The notes beneath the pieces were generated by a model. It did no database searches. It saw only the letters and a program-made list of their open reading frames with translations, and was not told the DNA's origin. The translations under genes were made by a program, and so were the position numbers. Below are positions 1-7,472 of a DNA stretch of 64,000 nt, one piece after another. Position 1 is the stretch's first letter. Each line of letters starts with the position of its first letter. The DNA is taken from positions 1,109,575 through 1,173,574 of the forward strand of contig JAMLGP010000001.1 in NCBI GenBank assembly GCA_023957835.1, read 5' to 3'. Origin of the DNA: Homoserinimonas sp. (GTDB taxonomy: Bacteria > Actinomycetota > Actinomycetes > Actinomycetales > Microbacteriaceae).

Positions 1-329
1 ACCCTCGCATTCGGAGTGATGTAGCGCTTGCCCTTGGTTCCGGAAGAAAGCAGGAACTGGCCCATTGAGGCTGCCATTCCGATTCCGACTGTAACGATGT
101 CGTTCGGCACGAACTTCATAGTGTCGTAAATCGCCATTCCGGCGGTGATCGATCCGCCTGGCGAGTTTATATAGAGGTAAATGTCGCGCTTGGAATCTTC
201 CGCGGCGAGAAGCAGGATCTTCGCGCAGATCTCATTCGCATTCTCGTCGCGCACCTCCGAGCCGAGCCAGATGATGCGGTCTTTCAATAGTTGATCAAAA
301 ATGCTGCTGACCAGTGCAGGTTGACTCAT
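1..329 (-). CDS. clpP: ATP-dependent Clp protease proteolytic subunit, partial
   Basis: This is the N-terminal 109 residues of the barrel-forming serine peptidase that degrades substrates fed by Clp ATPases in the cytoplasm. The start is the ATG at 327-329. Visible landmarks are INSPGGS at residues 54-60 (oxyanion-hole region) and GMAASMGQ with the nucleophile Ser88. The catalytic His and Asp lie beyond the window edge. The sequence resembles mycobacterial ClpP1 more than ClpP2, and a second clpP may follow outside the window, as is usual in actinobacteria. It lies 127 bases downstream of tig on the same strand, the common bacterial order. A visible truncation is due only to the window boundary. 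Confidence 0.97.
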   Translation of the reverse strand, partial: MSQPALVSSIFDQLLKDRIIWLGSEVRDENANEICAKILLLAAEDSKRDIYLYINSPGGSITAGMAIYDTMKFVPNDIVTVGIGMAASMGQFLLSSGTKGKRYITPNAR

Positions 330-456
330 GTCTTTTGGGCTCCGTCTCTATTTGCGCCGTGTATCGAATCTATCGGAGCGCAAAGTTTCGGATTGGTGTG
401 TTCGCCCTAGGCAGAGTCGCCGGTTCGCCAATCTCGGGAGCCGGCCGGCGACTGAG

Positions 457-1803
457 TCAGTTGTGGTCGTGACCTTCGTGGTCGTCTTCCATCGACTGGT
501 CGAGCGCCTCTACGAAGTCGGTGCTTGCTGACGGGGCGGTGTAGCCGCTCAGGTCGACATCCTTGCCCTTTGAATCCTTGACTTTCGCTTTGGAGAGTAC
601 GAGAGCGAGGGCCTTGCCGCGGGCGACCTCACCGATCATTGAAGGGATCTGGCCATTCTGGTCGAGGATCTTGATGAACTCGCCCGGCTCCATCTGATAC
701 TGGGCCGCGCCCTGAACCAGGTACTGGGTGAGCTCGTCCTGGCTGACCTTGACTTCTTCCTTCTCAACTACCGCGTCGAGCAGCAACTGGCGGCGGAAGG
801 TCTTTTCGCTCGATTCGGCAACCTCGGCGCGGTGCACGTCGTCTTCAAGCCTGCCCTCGTTCTCGAGGTGGCGGTGAACCTCGTCCTGAACGAGCTGCTC
901 AGGAACCGGAACCTCAACCATTTCGAGGAGCTTCTCAACAAGCTTGTCGCGAGCCTGGGCGCCCTGACCATAGGTCTTGGACTTTTCGATCTGCTCGCGG
1001 ATGTCGGTGCGCAGCTCCCCGATGGTGTCAAACGGGCTCGCCATCTGTGCGAACTCGTCGTCGGCTTCGGGAGTCTCACGCTCCTTGACCGCCACCATCT
1101 TGATGCTGATCTCGGCAATCTCACCCTCGTGGTCACCGCCCATGAGTGGCGCCTCGAAAGTGGTGGACTCGCCTGCGCTCAGGCCGTCGAGAGCCTCGTC
1201 GATTCCTTCGATGAGCTCTCCGCTACCGACCTCGTAAGAGATGCCGCTCGCGGTATCGACCTCTTTGCCCTCAATCGTGGCCCGAAGATCGATCTGCACG
1301 AAGTCGCCCGCCTTTGCCGGCCGGTCAACGGTGCTCAAAGTTCCAAAGCGCTTTAGCAATTCCTCGAGCTCGTCCTGAACTTCGTCGGGGCTCACTGTGA
1401 TCGCGTCGACTTCGAGCTTGAGGCCCTCGTAGTCGGGGAGCGTTATCTTCGGGCGGACATCCACTTCTATTGTGACCTCGAGGTCGCCGCTGAAGTCCTT
1501 GATCTCCGGGGTCTTCACGAGGTCGGCGGAGGGGCGGCCGAGCGGGCGCACTCCGACCTCCTCTGCAGCCTGACGGAAGAAACCGTCGAGGCCCTCGCTG
1601 ATCGCGTGGTTGAGAACCTCGTCGCGGCCGACCCGCTGGTCGATGATCGGGGCGGGCACCTTGCCCTTTCTGAAACCGGGGATGTTTACCTGCTCGGCAA
1701 TGTGCTTGTAGGCGTGATCGACGCTGGGCTTGAGGTCTTCCGGCGGGACGATAATCGTCAGCTTGACTCTGGTCGGGCTCAGGCGGTCGAGGGTGGTCTT
1801 CAC
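457..1803 (-). CDS. tig: Trigger factor, ribosome-associated chaperone and prolyl isomerase
   Basis: Trigger factor binds at the ribosome exit tunnel and helps nascent chains fold. The 448-residue product starts at the GTG at 1803, giving [15 protein letters not shown], with an AGGAG 12 bases upstream. The frame stays open further upstream only because it reads through tRNA-Pro. The ribosome-docking signature GFRKGKVP is at residues 43-50. An FKBP-like isomerase domain is expected around residues 150-240, followed by the helical C-terminal chaperone domain. The tail is rich in Asp, Glu and His (DDHEGHDHN). It lies immediately downstream of tRNA-Pro and upstream of clpP. Confidence 0.96.
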   Translation of the reverse strand: MKTTLDRLSPTRVKLTIIVPPEDLKPSVDHAYKHIAEQVNIPGFRKGKVPAPIIDQRVGRDEVLNHAISEGLDGFFRQAAEEVGVRPLGRPSADLVKTPEIKDFSGDLEVTIEVDVRPKITLPDYEGLKLEVDAITVSPDEVQDELEELLKRFGTLSTVDRPAKAGDFVQIDLRATIEGKEVDTASGISYEVGSGELIEGIDEALDGLSAGESTTFEAPLMGGDHEGEIAEISIKMVAVKERETPEADDEFAQMASPFDTIGELRTDIREQIEKSKTYGQGAQARDKLVEKLLEMVEVPVPEQLVQDEVHRHLENEGRLEDDVHRAEVAESSEKTFRRQLLLDAVVEKEEVKVSQDELTQYLVQGAAQYQMEPGEFIKILDQNGQIPSMIGEVARGKALALVLSKAKVKDSKGKDVDLSGYTAPSASTDFVEALDQSMEDDHEGHDHN

Positions 1804-1838
1804 GATTCTGCTTTTCTCCTGGTTGAACTGGGGTTTTG

Positions 1839-1913
1839 TCGGGGCGACAGGATTTGAACCTGCGACCTCCCGCTCCCAAAGCGGGCGCTCTAGCCAAGCT
1901 GAGCTACGCCCCG
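1839..1913 (-). tRNA. tRNA-Pro (anticodon TGG)
   Basis: The cloverleaf folds fully: acceptor stem CGGGGCG/CGCCCCG, D stem GCTC/GAGC, anticodon stem CCCGC/GCGGG with loop TTTGGGA, and T stem GCAGG/CCTGT with loop TTCAAAT. The discriminator base is A and no CCA is encoded. It ends 35 bases before the tig start and may be co-transcribed with tig. Confidence 0.96.
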
Positions 1914-2059
1914 TGGAATTCGGCCGAGCCATCGGATGGCGCTGCGCGCTCTCAAATCGGCCCCGGCAAGTCTATCCGAACTCTGCACCCCGCATTGCCC
2001 GAATCCGCCCCAGCCTGTATTAGGATTGCACAGCACGATCGGTTACCAGCCGATACTGC

Positions 2060-2133
2060 GGGGCGGTAGCTCAATGGTAGAGCCTCAGTCTTCCAAACTG
2101 ATTACGCGGGTTCGATTCCCGTCCGCCCCTCCA
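2060..2133 (+). tRNA. tRNA-Gly (anticodon TCC)
   Basis: Acceptor stem GGGGCGG/CCGCCCC, D stem GCTC/GAGC, anticodon stem TCAGT/ACTGA with loop CTTCCAA, and T stem CGGG/CCCG with loop TTCGATT. The 3' CCA is encoded at 2131-2133. It is divergent from tRNA-Pro, with a 146-base spacer that must hold both promoters. Confidence 0.96.
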
Positions 2134-2214
2134 AAAGGTTCCCTCTCTTCCACTCGGGTGCAGAAGTTCACCCAACTAACGCCACGGAGATTGTTGGGAT
2201 CGCACCGCGGCGGA

Positions 2215-2565
2215 TTAAACGGCGGCGAGCAGCCCGGCTACCGAATCCAGGGCGCCGGGGACGAGGCGAAAGTAGGACCAGGTTCCGCGCTTTGAGCGGG
2301 TTAGGTAGCCGGCATCCGTCAGTATCTTCAAGTGGTGGGAGACTGTCGGCTGGGACAGGCCGAGCGGTTCAGTCAGGTCGCAAACGCAGGTCTCTGAATC
2401 TTCGTGTGCCGCAATCATCGAGATGATCCGAAGCCTCGCCGGGTCGCCGAGCGCGCGAAGCGAGACCGCGAGGGATTCGGCATTACCCGCAGACAGCGGC
2501 TCTCTCGTAATCGGGCTGCAGCAGGATTGCAGATCGCGAATCGGAAGCAGATTGGTAGAAGACAT
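2215..2565 (-). CDS. arsR: ArsR/SmtB-family metal(loid)-responsive repressor
   Basis: This is a 116-residue winged-helix repressor. From the ATG at 2565 it begins MSSTNLLPIRD. The helix-turn-helix is LGLSQPTVSHHLKIL and is followed by a wing ending in GTWSYFRL. Candidate thiol ligands are Cys15-Cys16 near the N-terminus and Cys60-Cys62 in ETCVCDL. From memory, the Corynebacterium glutamicum ArsR1 arsenite site uses Cys15, Cys16 and Cys55, so an As(III)-type sensor is likely. An upstream ATG at 2595 is possible, but it would place coding sequence over the operator. The gene is divergent from the Cys-pair micropeptide gene at 2649, with palindromes between. No arsenite pump or arsenate reductase is nearby. 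Confidence 0.92.
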   Translation of the reverse strand: MSSTNLLPIRDLQSCCSPITREPLSAGNAESLAVSLRALGDPARLRIISMIAAHEDSETCVCDLTEPLGLSQPTVSHHLKILTDAGYLTRSKRGTWSYFRLVPGALDSVAGLLAAV

Positions 2566-2583
2566 GTCCAAATTATTGCATAT

Positions 2584-2635
2584 ATCGATGAACATCGATG
2601 TATTATGAATTCACTTACATTGATCAACTTCGATG
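2584..2635. promoter_or_regulatory. Two ArsR-type operator candidates between divergent genes
   Basis: A perfect 7-bp inverted repeat ATCGATG-AA-CATCGAT lies at 2584-2599. A second, imperfect copy, CATTGA-TCAACT-TCGATG, lies at 2618-2635. The second resembles the ATCAA-N6-TTGAT style of ArsR operator. The segment is AT-rich and separates arsR from the gene starting at 2649, so ArsR probably controls both directions. Binding is inference. Confidence 0.7.
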
Positions 2636-2648
2636 AAGGGGGGTAGAG

Positions 2649-2732
2649 ATGGCCGACGGATGCTGCGGCACAGACGCAAGCTGCTGCGAAGGCTGCTGCG
2701 AAAACGGCTGCTGCGAGACCAGTTGCTGCTGA
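2649..2732 (+). CDS. 27-residue Cys-pair micropeptide, candidate ArsR-controlled metal(loid)-binding peptide
   Basis: The reading frame runs ATG at 2649 to TGA at 2732. It has a strong Shine-Dalgarno stretch AAGGGGGG at 2636-2643, five bases before the start. The product begins MADGCCGTDASCC. It has ten cysteines, all paired: residues 5-6, 12-13, 16-17, 21-22 and 26-27. The other residues are small or acidic (D3, D9, E14, E18, E23), with no Lys, Arg or hydrophobic segment, so it should be a small anionic thiolate cluster rather than a membrane peptide. It lies 83 bases from the arsR start behind ArsR-type palindromes, and a 14-bp hairpin follows its stop by 14 bases. I do not recognise a named family. 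A metallothionein-like or arsenite/cadmium-chelating role is inferred from composition and context. The two overlapping frames are less plausible: one is Leu/Arg-rich and runs through the hairpin, the other has no start. Confidence 0.75.
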   Translation: MADGCCGTDASCCEGCCENGCCETSCC

Positions 2733-2746
2733 ACCCGCAATGTAGC

Positions 2747-2783
2747 GGTGCTCAACCTCGCACAAAACACGAGGTTGAGCACC
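2747..2783 (+). terminator. Strong hairpin terminator after the Cys-pair gene
   Basis: Perfect 14-bp inverted repeat with arms 2747-2760 (GGTGCTCAACCTCG) and 2770-2783, and a 9-base loop. It is followed by AAAACTTTC rather than a clean T-run. It closes a one-gene unit starting at the ArsR-type operator. Confidence 0.8.
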
Positions 2784-2923
2784 AAAACTTTCAAGAAACT
2801 TGCATTTCAACCCGTGTAATAAAGAAGCTTGTCTCCTAAACTAGGGGAATTGATCACCCCCCCCGAGATCAAACCGCTGGATGCCACACCCGAACCCTGT
2901 GGCGAAAGGCTATAGGTAATGCA

Positions 2924-3112
2924 ATGACAACTACCCTTGAGCAAACTGAAACCGAAATGCCCCCGTTCGGCTGGTACCCGGATCCCACCGGTCTTCCGAT
3001 GCTCCGCTGGTGGAACGGCAGCAGCTGGACCGACCAGCTTGAGGAACCCCGCCCCGAGATTCAGCCTGCCGCTGGCTACTCAACCAGTGAGCTGGGCAAT
3101 CACAAGAAATAG
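2924..3112 (+). CDS. DUF2510 mini-protein
   Basis: This 62-residue product is essentially one DUF2510 module: FGWYPDPTGLPMLRWWNG at about residues 15-32, followed by SSWTDQ. DUF2510 is a short Trp-rich motif, usually N-terminal to actinobacterial membrane proteins (compare the protein at 21829-22422). Here no transmembrane segment follows; the C-terminal half is polar and ends in GNHKK. The start is the ATG at 2924, with only a weak ribosome site. An inverted repeat TTGATC...GATCAA (2850-2872) spanning eight Cs lies upstream. It converges with the amidohydrolase. Function unknown; it might be a regulator or a remnant of a longer protein. Confidence 0.75.
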   Translation: MTTTLEQTETEMPPFGWYPDPTGLPMLRWWNGSSWTDQLEEPRPEIQPAAGYSTSELGNHKK

Positions 3113-4558
3113 TCAGCCCTGGCTCAGGCTTGAATAACTAACGCTGCCGCCAACCATGGTGAGCGCGACCGGCATCGCGCGCAATTGCTCCGCGCTCGCT
3201 GATTCAGGGTCAGCATCTACTGCCACCAAATCCGCACGCTCGCCCACTTCGATACTCGAGCGGACACTCGCCGCGAGGGCTTCATCAAAGCTCAGCTTCT
3301 GTTCCGGGTGCCAGGCCGGCCGGTCGTCATCCGTGCGGAACAAGGCCGCGGCCATCGCTCGCCAGGGGTCCAGGTGCGCGACCGGGGCATCCGAACCAAA
3401 GAGCAATTGAGCGCCCGCGTCGACGAGGCTGCGCCAGGCGAAAGCGCGATCCGCACGGTCTGCCCAATAGCGATCGGTCACATCCCGGTCATCGACAGCG
3501 TGCTCCGGCTGCACGCTCGCAGCAACACCAAGCGCGGCGAACCGGTGGAAATCCTCGGTTCGAACCAGTTGCGCGTGCTCGATTCTGCCGCCGCAGCCGA
3601 CCGCCTCGAAACTGTCGAGCGCCAGGCGATTGGCTTCATCGCCGATCGCGTGAACTGCCGGAATGATTCCCGAAGCACCGGCCTGAGCCATAAGCGGTCG
3701 CAGTTCGCTCGGGCCGACCGTGAGGATCCCGAGGTCGTCGGTTCCGGGGTACGGCTCGACGCAGAAGGCGGTGCGGGTGTTGAGCGATCCATCGGTGAGG
3801 ATCTTGAACGGACCCACCTCGAGCAGCCCTGCCTCGTCAAGCGGAGTGCCGGTCTTGTAACCTGCGGCGATGGCGGCATCCAGATCCTGCCGATAGATTC
3901 CGGCCTGAATTCGCAAGGTAGAAAATTCCTCGCCAAACCGCCTCGACCAGCTCGCGATATTGTCAGCCATTTCGAAATCGATTACCCCGACCACTCCCCT
4001 CGCCGCGGCGGCGAGTGCAGCATCGGCCACCCAGCGATCTCGGGTTTCTTCGGTCACATTCCTGAGGCTCGAGACGACCCGGAAGCAGTCGTCTTCTCGA
4101 AGCAGCCCGGCGCCCTCAAAGCCGAATCGGGCGAGCGCGAGGGAGTTGAGCCAGCAGCAGTGCAGATCGGCGCTCACCAGCACCGCCGGCACGTCCGGCA
4201 CCAGACGATCAAGCAGCGCAGCGGTCGGCTGATCGGGCCAGAGCCCGTCCCTGAAGCCGTGGCCCTGCAGAATCTCGCCCTCCGCGATCTTCGAAGCCGC
4301 GAGGTGCTTCGCCATCATTTCTGCGGCTTCGGCGGCCGATTTCGCCTGCGCCAGGTCGACTCTGCGCAGCGCGAGCGCCTGCTGGTCGAAGTGCACGTGA
4401 TTGTCCCAAAGCCCGGGGAACAGCCAGCGCCCGCCGAGATCTACTACTTCGCCCTGAAGTTTTTCGGAGCCTGATGGCGCGATCGAGGCGATCCGGCCAT
4501 CCGTCACCTGGATCTGGACGAGCTTCTCGCCCAGTCGCGCATTGCTGATGCTTGTCAT
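3113..4558 (-). CDS. Amidohydrolase family 3 (YtcJ-like) metal-dependent hydrolase
   Basis: The 481-residue product is a TIM-barrel amidohydrolase. The N-terminal beta-sandwich strand reads GGRWLFPGLWDNHVHFD, with the metal-binding His54 and His56. Later motifs are FKILTDGSLNTRTA, HAIGDEANR, RIEHAQLV and GSDAPVAHLDPWRAM, all typical of the YtcJ/exoenzyme-regulatory AepA group. The substrate cannot be read from sequence; family members hydrolyse amides or cyclic amides. The start ATG overlaps the stop of the upstream PaiB-like gene by four bases (ATGA), so the two are translationally coupled. Confidence 0.88.
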   Translation of the reverse strand: MTSISNARLGEKLVQIQVTDGRIASIAPSGSEKLQGEVVDLGGRWLFPGLWDNHVHFDQQALALRRVDLAQAKSAAEAAEMMAKHLAASKIAEGEILQGHGFRDGLWPDQPTAALLDRLVPDVPAVLVSADLHCCWLNSLALARFGFEGAGLLREDDCFRVVSSLRNVTEETRDRWVADAALAAAARGVVGVIDFEMADNIASWSRRFGEEFSTLRIQAGIYRQDLDAAIAAGYKTGTPLDEAGLLEVGPFKILTDGSLNTRTAFCVEPYPGTDDLGILTVGPSELRPLMAQAGASGIIPAVHAIGDEANRLALDSFEAVGCGGRIEHAQLVRTEDFHRFAALGVAASVQPEHAVDDRDVTDRYWADRADRAFAWRSLVDAGAQLLFGSDAPVAHLDPWRAMAAALFRTDDDRPAWHPEQKLSFDEALAASVRSSIEVGERADLVAVDADPESASAEQLRAMPVALTMVGGSVSYSSLSQG

Positions 4559-5172
4559 TGGATTCCGTTCACTCTGCGCATGTCTTCGGCGAGCCTCGGG
4601 TGCGAGTAGTTCGCGCCGTGGGCGAGCTCCTCGACGACGTTGTGTTTGATCTCGTCGGTCTTGTTTTGGCTGAGCTTGAGTCTGGCTTCGAACCTCGTCA
4701 CGACCATTCGGAACCCGACCGTTCCGTCGAAAATGCTGCGCCCGTACTCTTCGTTGTCGGCAAGGAGCTTCGGATGCGGCATCGGGTGTTCGAAGTGCCC
4801 AACCATTCGATCCAGCACGGCCCAGTTCTCTTCGTCGCTAAGTATCTCGGGAACTCCGTAAAGGTGTGCCGTGGAGTGGTTCCAGGTAGGCACCGCGGGA
4901 ATGTCCCCATACCAGCCAGGCGAGATGTAGCCGTGCGCGCCCTGCACGATCATGAGCAACTCCCCTGAGCCGAGCTCGAGGGTCCGCTCCTCGGGCCGGC
5001 CTACGTGACCGACGACTGAAATCTCGGACCGATCTTCCTCGAGCAGCACCGGATAGTGGGTTGCGATCATGCCCTTTGAGGTGTTTGCGACGATCGTCGT
5101 CCACGGGTTTTCTCGGATGAGCTTCTTTACTTCTTCAGGATCTTTAGTTACGAAGTGCGGTGTGTAGCGCAT
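4555..5172 (-). CDS. FMN-binding PaiB-like protein
   Basis: This 205-residue protein has the split-barrel flavin-binding fold of the PaiB/FMN-binding negative regulator family. Typical stretches are MRYTPHFVTKDPEEVKKLI at the N-terminus, MIATHYPVLLEE, VVGHVGRPEE, ISPGWYGD and VPTWNHSTAHLYG, and near the C-terminus MVVTRFEARLKLSQNK. In Bacillus PaiB represses sporulation and protease genes, but most homologues are better seen as flavin-dependent enzymes of unknown substrate. It is the first gene of a two-gene unit with the amidohydrolase. Confidence 0.88.
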   Translation of the reverse strand: MRYTPHFVTKDPEEVKKLIRENPWTTIVANTSKGMIATHYPVLLEEDRSEISVVGHVGRPEERTLELGSGELLMIVQGAHGYISPGWYGDIPAVPTWNHSTAHLYGVPEILSDEENWAVLDRMVGHFEHPMPHPKLLADNEEYGRSIFDGTVGFRMVVTRFEARLKLSQNKTDEIKHNVVEELAHGANYSHPRLAEDMRRVNGIQ

Positions 5173-5281
5173 TTCAATAGCCTGCCATCTTCAGGGGTTG
5201 CGCGGTGCAGGTTGCACGGTGCGGGTTGTGCGTTGCGGGTTGCACGGCTAAGCGCGCGTCTTCTGGCGCGACCTCCGCGGC

Positions 5282-6247
5282 TCACGCCTGGCACTTCGGG
5301 CACCAATACAGTTTTCTGCCGGCAACCACTTCCACAACGATGTTCGTGCCGCAAACCCGACAGGGCAGTCCGGCCCGCTGGTAAACCCAGTGCCGATCCG
5401 CGCGATTGGCGAGCGCCCTGGCGTGGTCGGCCTCGTTGAGCCCGTCCATGGTGAGAATCTGTCCTGTCTCTACGCCGATTCGAAGCAGCTTCACCCAGTC
5501 GCGCCATAGCTCTCTCAGGGTCTCTTCAGGCAAGTCGGTTGCCAGAGTGTGGGGATTGATCCTGGCGCGAAATAGCATCTCCGCTCTATAGATATTGCCG
5601 ATTCCAGAAATCACCTTCTGGTCCATTAGCAGCGGTGCGATGGGCGTTCGCTTCTTTCCAGCGACCTCAACGAACCTCTCTTCGCCGAGGTTGACGTCGT
5701 CAACCAGCGGATCGGGGCCGAGAGCGCCAACGACTTGCGATACCCCCGCTTCGTCGAGCAACTCGCAAATGGTAGGGCCGCGCAAGTCTGCGACCGCGGT
5801 GTCTACCAGCAGACGCACCCGAACCTGCCCGATTGGTTCTGGTGGAAATCTGCCGAGCTCCGGTTCGGAGTTCTCGATCTCGGCCATCCGAAGTCTTGTT
5901 CGCCTTGGTGCGCCAATGCTTCCTAGAGAATCTTCATGCTCGCCGACCACGCTCGAGTGATTGTCTGACTTCGAGGCGGCAGGAGTTGTGAGCGCGGCAC
6001 CAGCCTGAATCTCGCCAGCGAAGTCCCAGGCTCCGTAGATGCCAAGGTGAACTCTCAGCCAGAGATCATTGTCGAAGCCGAGGAAAAGGTTCTTGCCAAC
6101 CGCCCTCGATTCGACCATCGAATGGTTGCTTATTTCCGCCGCACCTTTTGCGAATCTGCCCTGAGGGGAGCTGGCCGAAATCTCTTGGCCCAGAAAATTC
6201 CGCTCGAATTGCAAAGCGATTCGGTGGATCGAATGACCCTCTGGCAA
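5282..6247 (-). CDS. nei: Formamidopyrimidine-DNA glycosylase / endonuclease VIII family protein
   Basis: A base-excision repair glycosylase/AP lyase of 321 residues. I chose the TTG at 6245-6247 because it gives MPEGHSIHRIA, exposing the catalytic Pro2 with Glu3. A longer in-frame extension would bury Pro2 inside the chain. Lys52 (GKNLF) matches the conserved binding lysine. The helix-two-turn-helix region lies around residues 215-260. The C-terminal zinc finger has Cys296, Cys299, Cys316 and Cys319. A polar insertion rich in Ser, Glu and Asn follows WDFAGEIQAG at about residues 75-125. PEGHS resembles actinobacterial Nei1/Nei2 more than Fpg. It starts one base after the rpiB stop. Confidence 0.93.
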   Translation of the reverse strand: MPEGHSIHRIALQFERNFLGQEISASSPQGRFAKGAAEISNHSMVESRAVGKNLFLGFDNDLWLRVHLGIYGAWDFAGEIQAGAALTTPAASKSDNHSSVVGEHEDSLGSIGAPRRTRLRMAEIENSEPELGRFPPEPIGQVRVRLLVDTAVADLRGPTICELLDEAGVSQVVGALGPDPLVDDVNLGEERFVEVAGKKRTPIAPLLMDQKVISGIGNIYRAEMLFRARINPHTLATDLPEETLRELWRDWVKLLRIGVETGQILTMDGLNEADHARALANRADRHWVYQRAGLPCRVCGTNIVVEVVAGRKLYWCPKCQA

Positions 6248-6248
6248 T

Positions 6249-6734
6249 TCAATCGACCTGCTTGCCGGCGATCGCTCCGGTGTCTTCGAACTCGGCAAGT
6301 TGCGCAATCCGTCTCGCATGCCTCTCATCGCCCGAGAACGGAGTGGCGATGAACAGGTCGATGAGACTCAGCACGTCTTCGATCGGATGCTGCCGGGCGC
6401 CGATTGCGATTAGGTTCGCGTCATTGTGCTCCCTGGCGAGCTTCGCGGTATCTTCACTCCAGACGAGCGCCGCCCTCGCCCCGCGCACCTTGTTCGCGGC
6501 CATCTGTTCGCCGTTGCCGGAGCCGCCGAGCACGATTCCGAGAGCCTCAACCCCCGCCTGCTGGTCGGCAATCGTGCCGATCGCCGCGTTTATGCAAAAC
6601 GAAGGGTAGTCATCGAGCGGGTCGAACTCCTTCGGACCGTGGTCGATTACTTCGTGGCCCGCGGCCCTCAAATGCTCCTGAATCTCCCGGCTGAAATCGA
6701 GCCCCGCATGGTCGGTGGCGATATGGATGCGCAT
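6249..6734 (-). CDS. rpiB: Ribose-5-phosphate isomerase B
   Basis: Interconverts ribose-5-phosphate and ribulose-5-phosphate in the pentose phosphate pathway. The product has 161 residues. TDHAG is at residues 7-11. The anion-hole loop GGSGNGE is at residues 70-76, with Glu76 as the likely catalytic base. From memory, mycobacterial RpiB uses Glu75 at this place, where E. coli uses Cys. ARQHP at about residue 132 supplies the ring-opening and phosphate contacts. It is co-transcribed with nei, with a single-base gap. Confidence 0.95.
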   Translation of the reverse strand: MRIHIATDHAGLDFSREIQEHLRAAGHEVIDHGPKEFDPLDDYPSFCINAAIGTIADQQAGVEALGIVLGGSGNGEQMAANKVRGARAALVWSEDTAKLAREHNDANLIAIGARQHPIEDVLSLIDLFIATPFSGDERHARRIAQLAEFEDTGAIAGKQVD

Positions 6735-6790
6735 GCTGCCAGTCTAGATAGCCCGGCTCCGCGTCGCCCCGGTCTTCAATGCTGCGCAGG

Positions 6791-7438
6791 CTAGCGCTGC
6801 AGCCACGCGAGTACCGCGAGCACGCGGCGGTGGTCGGTACCGGAGTCTTCGAGGCCGAGTTTTTGGAAGATCGCGGTGATGTTCTTTTCGACGGCGCCGG
6901 TGCCGACGACGAGAGCGGCGGCGATCGCGGTGTTGGTGCGGCCTTCGGCCATCAGCGTGAGCACTTCGCGCTCACGAGGAGTTAGGGTTTCGAGCGGGTC
7001 GAGGCGGCGGCCGAGAAGTTGCGATACGGCCTCGGGGTCTAGAACAGTGCCGCCGGAAGCAATCCGGTCGATCGCCTCGCGAAGTTCGTCGAGAGAAGCG
7101 ACGCGGTCCTTGAGCAGATAGCCGACTCCCCCGCTGCCGTCCGAGAGCAGCTCTCGCGCGTAGACGACCTCGACATACTGCGAAAGCAGCAGGATGCCGA
7201 TCCCAGGTCTGATCTCGCGGGCGCGAATAGCTGCGCGCACGCCTTCGTCGCGAAAGTCGGGCGGCATCCGCACATCCAGCACTGCGATATTTGGTTTGAG
7301 TTTCGGCAGTGCCTCGAGCAGGCTGTCGGCATCACCGAATGAGCCGACGACCTCGACCCCGGCCTCGCCTAATACTCGCACGAGTCCTTCGCGCAGCAGC
7401 ACCGAATCGTCGGCGACTACCGCCCGCAAACTGCTCAT
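6791..7438 (-). CDS. NarL/LuxR-type response regulator
   Basis: This 215-residue regulator has a receiver domain with acidic pocket D10-D11, phospho-acceptor Asp55 in VLDVRMP, and Lys in YLLKDR. A LuxR-type helix-turn-helix begins LTPREREVLTLMAEG, in the last 65 residues. It lies 34 bases downstream of the sensor kinase gene on the same strand, so the two form a two-component pair of the NarL/DesK-like type common in actinobacteria. The stimulus is unknown. Confidence 0.94.
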   Translation of the reverse strand: MSSLRAVVADDSVLLREGLVRVLGEAGVEVVGSFGDADSLLEALPKLKPNIAVLDVRMPPDFRDEGVRAAIRAREIRPGIGILLLSQYVEVVYARELLSDGSGGVGYLLKDRVASLDELREAIDRIASGGTVLDPEAVSQLLGRRLDPLETLTPREREVLTLMAEGRTNTAIAAALVVGTGAVEKNITAIFQKLGLEDSGTDHRRVLAVLAWLQR

Positions 7439-7472
7439 ACCTCAAGCGTAGGGCGAGGCCGGGGCCTGTCGG

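Noticed and set aside
2633..2839. Leu/Arg-rich 68-codon frame overlapping the Cys-pair gene
   Set aside because: It runs through the 14-bp terminator hairpin and its start lies inside the Shine-Dalgarno region of the better-supported 27-codon frame.
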